In this document: in pieces, positions 58,084 to 64,000 of the stretch
How the letters are laid out: each line of letters begins with the position of its first letter
How positions within the stretch are numbered: the first letter of the stretch is position 1
From: Nemopilema nomurai
Taxonomy: Eukaryota; Cnidaria; Scyphozoa; Rhizostomeae; Rhizostomatidae
Length of the DNA stretch: 64,000 nucleotides
Assembly (NCBI GenBank): GCA_003864495.1
Contig: ML133395.1
Location: 1,722,075-1,786,074, forward strand
Direction of reading: 5' to 3'
The notes under the pieces: generated by a model
Seen by the model: the letters and a program-made list of their open reading frames with translations, nothing else
Told to the model about the DNA's origin: nothing
The model's database searches: none
Translations under genes and position numbers: made by a program

Positions 58084-61000
58084 ATGGAGGACGAAAGTGA
58101 CAGCGAAGAAATTGAAGTCACTGCAGCTGAAGTCATCGATAAACTCGAAGAGGTAGGGTCTACAAAAAGAGGCGATAGGTTCCTTTGAATCTTAAAGCAC
58201 GTACCTTTCTGAGAAGAAGACTTAAGTCAAAAGCCACCCGGGTTTGTGATATTGTGGATTTCATGGCAGTTTTCGACACGAGATCTCGGGAGTGCACAAG
58301 ATATTGGCCGGGAGTGCAAGAGTGCATTTGATAAATGTGCACATTGGATCCAATACTTAGTTTTGGATCTGTAACTCAGGCTAATAAAATAACGAAAATA
58401 TTCTGACGTAAAGCTTAAAAGCCAGAAAATTTTTGCTCTCTTCGCTTGCAAGGGCCTAATTTTCCATTTTGCCCAGACACCCCATTTATACTGTTCCTCC
58501 AAGTTTGGAACCGCGTTAATACTGTTGTGGTTCCCCCTTCCGTTTTCACTAGCACTGCGAAACCCTGTTATGAAAGCGAATAAATTTTGTACCGTCACGG
58601 TTCCTTTTTTAAACAGAACAGTGTAAACGGGGTCTGAAACTTTTTGGCAGCCCTGATCTGATCTCACTCAATTTAAAATGACGCACTTCTTCCAATCCTA
58701 GTTGGGAACAAACTCAGAAAGCTGGCAAAATGATTGAGCCACACTCAAAACCACACCCAAGAGTGCACTCTTAGTTTCACAAAAATTTCTCGTGAGTGCG
58801 GCTGCCATGGAATCCATACTGGTACCTAACGACATACACACTCCAAGACAGTGGGGACTTTACTCTTCAAGGCTGTCCACCCTGTTTCTTCTAATTTACT
58901 GTTTTAAGACAACAGTCCCCCCTCTGCTTCTATTTAGATAGATTTAGTGGCAGATTTAGGCAGACAGCACTGCTCCTCCAGTCAGAATTTCTTATTTCTA
59001 TCATAGTGCCTGTTTGGTTAAGAGTTAGTTTTGATACTTCATAAATCATAAATTTGTGCTTCCTGTTTCCCACAAACAACTTCTGTGGATGGGATGGGTC
59101 CATTGGAAAACCTGTTTACTTTTTGTCATCTGAGTTGTTAATGTGTTGACTATGAGGAGTTGTTCACAATTTTGCTCCAAAGAAGTACTCATGGTAAATA
59201 AACCAATCAGACCACTGGATTTCGCTCCATTGATGAAAATTTGAGAAGGCTGGATAGCCAATCAAACTACTGAGCAACTGGAACAGAATCCAGCTCTGTG
59301 ACTAGTTTGAATCCGTCATTGTGAGCAAGTTGGACTCCTATCTCACGAATTGGAGCTTTTGTATGTTCTGTGTGAAAGAGCACTTCCAAAAAAAACTTGC
59401 AATTTTTTTAAAGGGATGTGACAAAACAGGTATGTTAACAAATGTTTATTATGTATGTCATTAAAGGGAGCCTGTTTTTTGATGCTATCTTTGTGGACTC
59501 TCAACTCAAGAATCCAAAGAGATAGGGGTTCATTTTGGCCTGTAAGCAAGTCATGTTATTTAACAGATTACTGTCTTGACACAAAGTTATTTGGGAGTAA
59601 AAATGATGCAGATACTTTGTCTAAATCATTTTATCTCATGTAGAAGTGCAATTCACACTTTCGAACAGCATGCTATTTTTTCTCAAAACAAAAGGATTTC
59701 TAGGGATTTATAAAAAGAGAGATATATATAGAGTTTCAATTTGAGGAAAGGGGGCCCAAGCTTTATTGATTATGGAATATGTCCACAAACTCTTCTAACA
59801 TAAGGTCAGTCAATAACAAAATCCAACATCTTACAAATTGGAATTTATAGTATAAGAATTTCTTTTGAAATTTTAATTTAAGCACCATCAAAGTCCTTTC
59901 AGAAAGCTGAAAAAATCATTCAGTGTCAAATGGACATTTCCTATAGCGAAATTTAGCACAGGTAGGATTTAAGGGTGTCCAGCTTACTTACTTCTGCTTA
60001 CTATATTGGTGTCATTTTTGTGTTGAGTTTACGCTGAGCTTTCACTTTCCTCTTTCAGAGCATATGTCGATTGGCTGATATACTTGAATTTGAATTAGAA
60101 CATGCCTTAGACTGCCAATCACTATGTAGTGGAAACAAGTCAAAATTGATGAGCTCATTCCAGGCAGAATCTCAAGAATCTGTAGACCGACTGTTGCTAC
60201 CATTAGTGAATCATATGTAACCCAATCTGGACCACCATCTAAGTTGCACCACACTATCTCAAACTTCACAGACAACGGAAATATCATTGTCCGATAGAAG
60301 CCAAAAGAAAAAACAACAGCTTTTATATCATGGATATTTCATGATAAAGAAATTGGATGTCATTATAATGCTGCGTCTAACCTTACTGAAGATGCTAGAT
60401 ACGATCAAGATGTGCAACTTTGGAAGTCTGACATTGGTCCAGCCACTGGTCAAAGTGAAGATTTCACTATAAATGGTTGGACACTTTCAAAACGACTGGC
60501 ATATTCAGCTTCCCTCGACGAAGCTTTCTGCAGCAATTATGTATTGTCTGATGGAGACTGCAATCATAATGCTTCCAAACTCAATTGTCTTTTCAAAGCA
60601 CCATTAAGTGGTTTGACTAAGGCCTTACCTATGGGGTGACTACAACATGATGATGACTACAACATGGCCGCTAACTACCTCTTTGGTGTTTTTGTGATTA
60701 TGCTGCTGATTGCCTTCAGATACCCCAGCGACCTGGTCTCAGTTAATATCTTGAAAGATTTAATGTTCTCGGTTCAGTTCAATAAAATCGCAACCTTAAG
60801 AGCAACGCAGTTTCGTAAATGCATGGAGAACAGGAGAGTATCGATAGTTGTTATGATGAATTGAACAAGTAAGAGAATTAGAGAACAAGTAAGGCTGAAC
60901 AGGAAAAAGCTGATTCCGATTGTTGAGGCTGCCATTTTATGTAGTCGTGAAAACATTTCCCTTAGATGTCACAGAGGCGATCTGGAGTATTTACAAGCTG

Positions 61001-63244
61001 CTTTAAATAACCCAGGCAATTTTCAAGCGATTCTTGCTTTCTTGAAAAATGCGGTCAAAATGAAGTTTTTGATAAGCATTCTACTCTTCCGCCAAGAAAC
61101 CCCATATATCGATCAAAAGTAACCCAGAATGAACTGATGAACATTTGTTGTGAGATTATCACAAAAACTTTGACGAAAGAAGTAAAGACGGCAACGTTCT
61201 TTTCGGTGTTAGCAGATGAAGCAGCAGAAATTAGCAACACGGAGGAATTGGCATTTTTTATTCGCTTCATCAACAAACATGGAATCATACGGGAGGATTC
61301 TTTTTGGATTTGCTTCATGCGATGAGGGTCTTTTGGGTGGGCTATTTCTTCAAAGATAAAGAGCCAAGGACTTGATATGGATAATTGTGATGGTGCCGGT
61401 TAAATCGCAGGCAATTGTTCCGTGGCAAGGATACAGCAGTCGTCTCCAATATCATTCACTGTCGTCCAAATTTGCTTAACTGTATAAATATGATGTCACG
61501 TATATAAATAAATAAATACGAATCGTTTCGCAGTTTTTCAATGTACACCCAAAGCGCGATAAACTCTTGAAGGAAGAGGTACGATTGCTAATTGCTGAAA
61601 GTCACTACCAGCATTTGATTGACGTCTGCAGGACCAGATGGGTCTCTCGAATAGATGGTCTCGACATTTTCATTGAGCTCTTTTCTGCCATTGCTGCTGC
61701 CCTCTAGCAAATTAAAGACAACATCGACAGATCATGGAACACAGATTCTTCGCGTGACGCATCTGGACTCTTCTTCAACACTGTCTCTTTTCAGTTTCTC
61801 GTAACATTGGTGATTGTTTCAAGAACACTGGAGGTCACAAGGACAGTAACTAAACTGTTGCAAGCCCCTAAAATGGATGTAGTGAAATCTGCTTCTAAAA
61901 TAGCCCTTCTTGCTTCTATGGCAAACAAGCTGCGTAGTGAAATCGATCAGTACCACGAATCATGACACCAAGAAGCTGCTTCTCTGGCAGATGTAGTAGG
62001 AGTTATTCCCAGCAAGCCAAGAACTATTTCGAGACAAACTTGGCGATCAAATTTTCCGGCCGATTCTCCATCGGAATACTTTCGACGATCCAAATCAGTG
62101 CTTTTTATTGATCATCTCTCATCGGAAATTTCAATTCACTTTCCAGAAAAAAATCTTGTCATTTTTGATGCTTTAAATGGCCTTCCATGTCACGTTGTCT
62201 ATGATTAGAATTGGAAAGAAAAGTTGATGCTTTTAGGTGAATCTGTTTATTGGACGTGTAACTGCCGCTTGCTCTGTCAATGCTCCTCGATTTGAAAAGA
62301 CATTGCCATTGGTTCATTTCACATATAATCATCCAGAACCCGAAAGAATTATAACCCTCGTGTCACAGATTTTGCCCATTTTTTCAGTTTGGTTACCCTG
62401 TATTCCAGAGCTAAAAATATAAAGCCAAAAGAAAGATGAATTTTGGCTATTTTTGGGTCTTGCACCCGTTTTAGATTGAGAAAAGCATTTCTAAGTTTCT
62501 GACACGCAGAGAAGAGCTATCACCCGCGGGTATTGCTTTTGTAATAGATGTTGTTAGAATAAAGATCGCTTATTAATTTTTTAAAATTTCCCAATCCCAT
62601 TTGATTAATCATTGGTAATTTTAAATGGCATTTTTGACAGTGTCTTAGAATAATTCGTCCAAAGCAAATATTCATTCGTAACCTTATATACTTTACTCCT
62701 ACGTCTATTATAATATAGTTGACCTATTTCCAATTCCTTCAATTTTCTCGCCTCCCTCATCCTTATCCTTTATTTAAGTAGTATTTTCCAATTTAGATTT
62801 TGATTTTCCAATTACCACAAAAGAGTCGATTGTTAATAAATGATATTTAGCAAAAACCTGGTTTCTAACACTGGTATATGTCAGAGACGCCAATTTATGT
62901 CACGCCCATATCGGTCAGGCAGCGTTACTAACAAAGGCATGCACTCAATAATTTGATCAAAGTAACTTCAGTCATGTTTCAAGTTGCTTTTTGCATTTTT
63001 TCAGTTTAAGCCACTCACACTATGTAAAGAAACAATTTTCCTTTGAATCGGTACAATTTAAAGCCTGCTGCTACATTTTACAATGATTACATTAATGATT
63101 TGTTTCTGCTGAATGAACGTCATTCTTGATAATGTAACTTTGCCTTTTTCTTTCAAGGCATGGTTAAATGAGACATTTGCCCCTGAGTTGCTTCACTCCA
63201 AAGTTGAATTGGTGGAATGTCTTCTGGAGCAAATACAGGAAATG
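58084..63244 (+). CDS. GINS4: GINS complex subunit 4 (SLD5), exons 1-2, gene continues past the window
   Basis: SLD5 is one of four subunits of GINS, which joins CDC45 and MCM2-7 to form the replicative helicase. Exon 1 is 58084-58152 (23 codons: acidic start, then VTAAEVIDKLEE, like human VLTPAELIERLEQ) and exon 2 is 63158-63244 (29 codons: AWLNETFAPELLHSK, ECLLEQIQEM, like human AWMNEKFAPELLESK). Both junctions are phase 0 (GAG|GTAGGG, TTTCAAG|GCA, ATG|GTAATT). The start ATG has AAA before and G after. Exon 3 was not found before the right edge. The 5.0-kb intron carries a decayed hAT element on the same strand. Confidence 0.88.
60058..62208 (+). pseudogene. Decayed hAT transposase gene (TTF-zinc-finger / P52rIPK-like) inside GINS4 intron 1
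   Basis: Pieces of a hAT transposase can be followed in order on the plus strand, with stops and shifts between them: a zinc-finger-like segment (GWTLSKRLAYSASLDEAFCS, ASKLNCLFKAPLSG) at about 60470-60630; RKKLIPIVEAAILCSRENIS and NNPGNFQAILAFL at 60900-61050; NELMNICCEII, TFFSVLADEAAEISNTEELA at 61125-61320; RTRWVSRIDGLDIFIELFSA at about 61630-61690; PRTISRQTWRSNF and ADSPSEYFRRS near 62010-62090. Stops occur at about 60220, 60638, 60863 and elsewhere, so it is dead. The C-terminal dimerisation domain is not seen. I could not define the terminal inverted repeats. Confidence 0.85.
62209..63157. other. Remainder of GINS4 intron 1
   Basis: AT-rich. A short open stretch at 62237-62422 may be a further transposon fragment but has no clear similarity. 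Confidence 0.4.
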
Positions 63245-63524
63245 GTAATTTATAATTTTTTAAATAATTATAATTTTCTAAGAGGTAGCGACTGAAGCAT
63301 GGCTGGGGAAGATGCATTTTTGGAAAGGATCCGGATAGAGGTATTCTAGTCCTTGTGCCTATGCCGAAAAGCTGACGGCCTTGTGTCAAAGGTTACAAGG
63401 TTACCACGCTCAGGGCAAACAGCTTTGTGTCAATCCTCATTGGAGAGAGGTGAACATAACCAGGGAACTTTAACCATTTAAATCCACAGGCAAAGATAAA
63501 CTTAAATTTGTTTCATCCATCATC

Positions 63525-63576
<52 letters not shown>

Positions 63577-64000
63577 CTGTCATCACAAACTCTGTCAACT
63601 TTTCTTTGGACAGAATGTTGTATGGTCTTCCATCTTCGGTGCAACATTTAGGTTAACAATGGCCATGTCACCATTCATATTTGCTGTTTTGAATGATTCT
63701 GAATCTGGGCAATGGTTCTGATTCTTGGCAATGATGCTGCTCATTCTGACAGTCAACAACTTTGCTTCTCTCATGTGGTTAGGGTATTCAACTGATTGAT
63801 TCTACGACTTAGCACTTCCTAATATGAAGAGTAGTCACGATTCCAACCCGAATCTTGGACCTGACCTCACCATCTACCTTATCATCCAAGTCGAAGCCAT
63901 TTCTCCATGTTTCCTGCATTACCACTTTCGCTCTTCTGATGAATTGTGCCAAAAATGTAATTTTGCTTCTTGATACCTTGCTCGTCTTCAGGCGTTTTGA
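63245..64000. other. Start of GINS4 intron 2, with a (CAT)n microsatellite
   Basis: No SLD5 exon 3 sequence is visible. 63514-63576 is a (CAT)n run with one interruption. The rest shows no feature. Confidence 0.5.
63514..63576. repeat. (CAT)n microsatellite
   Basis: About twenty CAT units with a single CAC interruption. Confidence 0.97.

Noticed and set aside
58630..58645. TGGCAGCCCTG resembling a hAT right end
   Set aside because: No matching CAGGGCTGCCA on the left and no 8-bp duplication were found, so no element can be defined.
58227..58667. 146-codon minus-strand open frame in GINS4 intron 1
   Set aside because: No family similarity, no splice or start support, and the base pattern looks like decayed repeat DNA.
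1..64000. tRNA, rRNA or other structured RNA genes
   Set aside because: I saw no convincing tRNA or rRNA sequence on either strand by eye; a covariance-model scan would be needed to exclude small RNAs.

Overview
The window reads as nuclear DNA of an animal, most likely an anthozoan cnidarian (stony coral, sea anemone or relative). It is AT-rich, with spliced genes, long introns and many transposon remnants. The protein families fit: animal lysosomal serine carboxypeptidase, ZIP13 zinc transporter, RTF2, GINS4/SLD5, and a tandem pair of secreted VWA/thrombospondin proteins of a type that is abundant in cnidarians. The phylum call is inference; no species can be named.

Layout. 1.0-2.4 kb (-): single-exon serine carboxypeptidase SCPEP1. 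2.48-3.20 kb: short non-autonomous hAT element with a perfect 8-bp target duplication, 120 bp upstream of the SCPEP1 start. 3.8-4.5 kb (-): GC-richer terminal exon of an unknown acidic, disordered protein. 8.0-14.9 kb (-): nine-exon secreted right-handed beta-helix protein. 16.1-18.6 kb: degraded pogo/Tigger-like element with smaller elements nested inside. 20.2-31.3 kb and 35.3-44.2 kb (-): two head-to-tail paralogues with the same 11-coding-exon structure (signal peptide, Cys-rich module, two TSP1 repeats, hemicentin-type VWA and C-terminal region). 33.5-34.1 kb: internally deleted Tc1 element. 45.8-53.0 kb (-): SLC39A13 (ZIP13), 11 coding exons. 53.7-54.7 kb: six copies of a 152-bp tandem repeat. 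57.0-57.9 kb (-): single-exon RTF2. 58.1 kb to the right edge (+): first two exons of GINS4, separated by a 5-kb intron holding a decayed hAT transposase gene.

How the genes relate. RTF2 and GINS4, both replication-fork factors, are head to head with 158 bp between their start codons, and an E2F consensus lies just before the GINS4 start; this looks like a shared S-phase promoter. SCPEP1 and the beta-helix gene carry the same CLEAR/TFEB-type 10-mer close to their starts, which hints at lysosomal co-regulation. The VWA/TSP1 pair is a local duplication. Two exons (VWA/TSP1 copy 2, exon 5; ZIP13, exon 10) are each exactly one base short for their frame, so either both genes are damaged or the assembly has single-base deletions.

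Exon boundaries below were set by eye from GT/GC-AG splice sites, reading phase and protein similarity. Family names come from recognition of the sequences, not from a database search.
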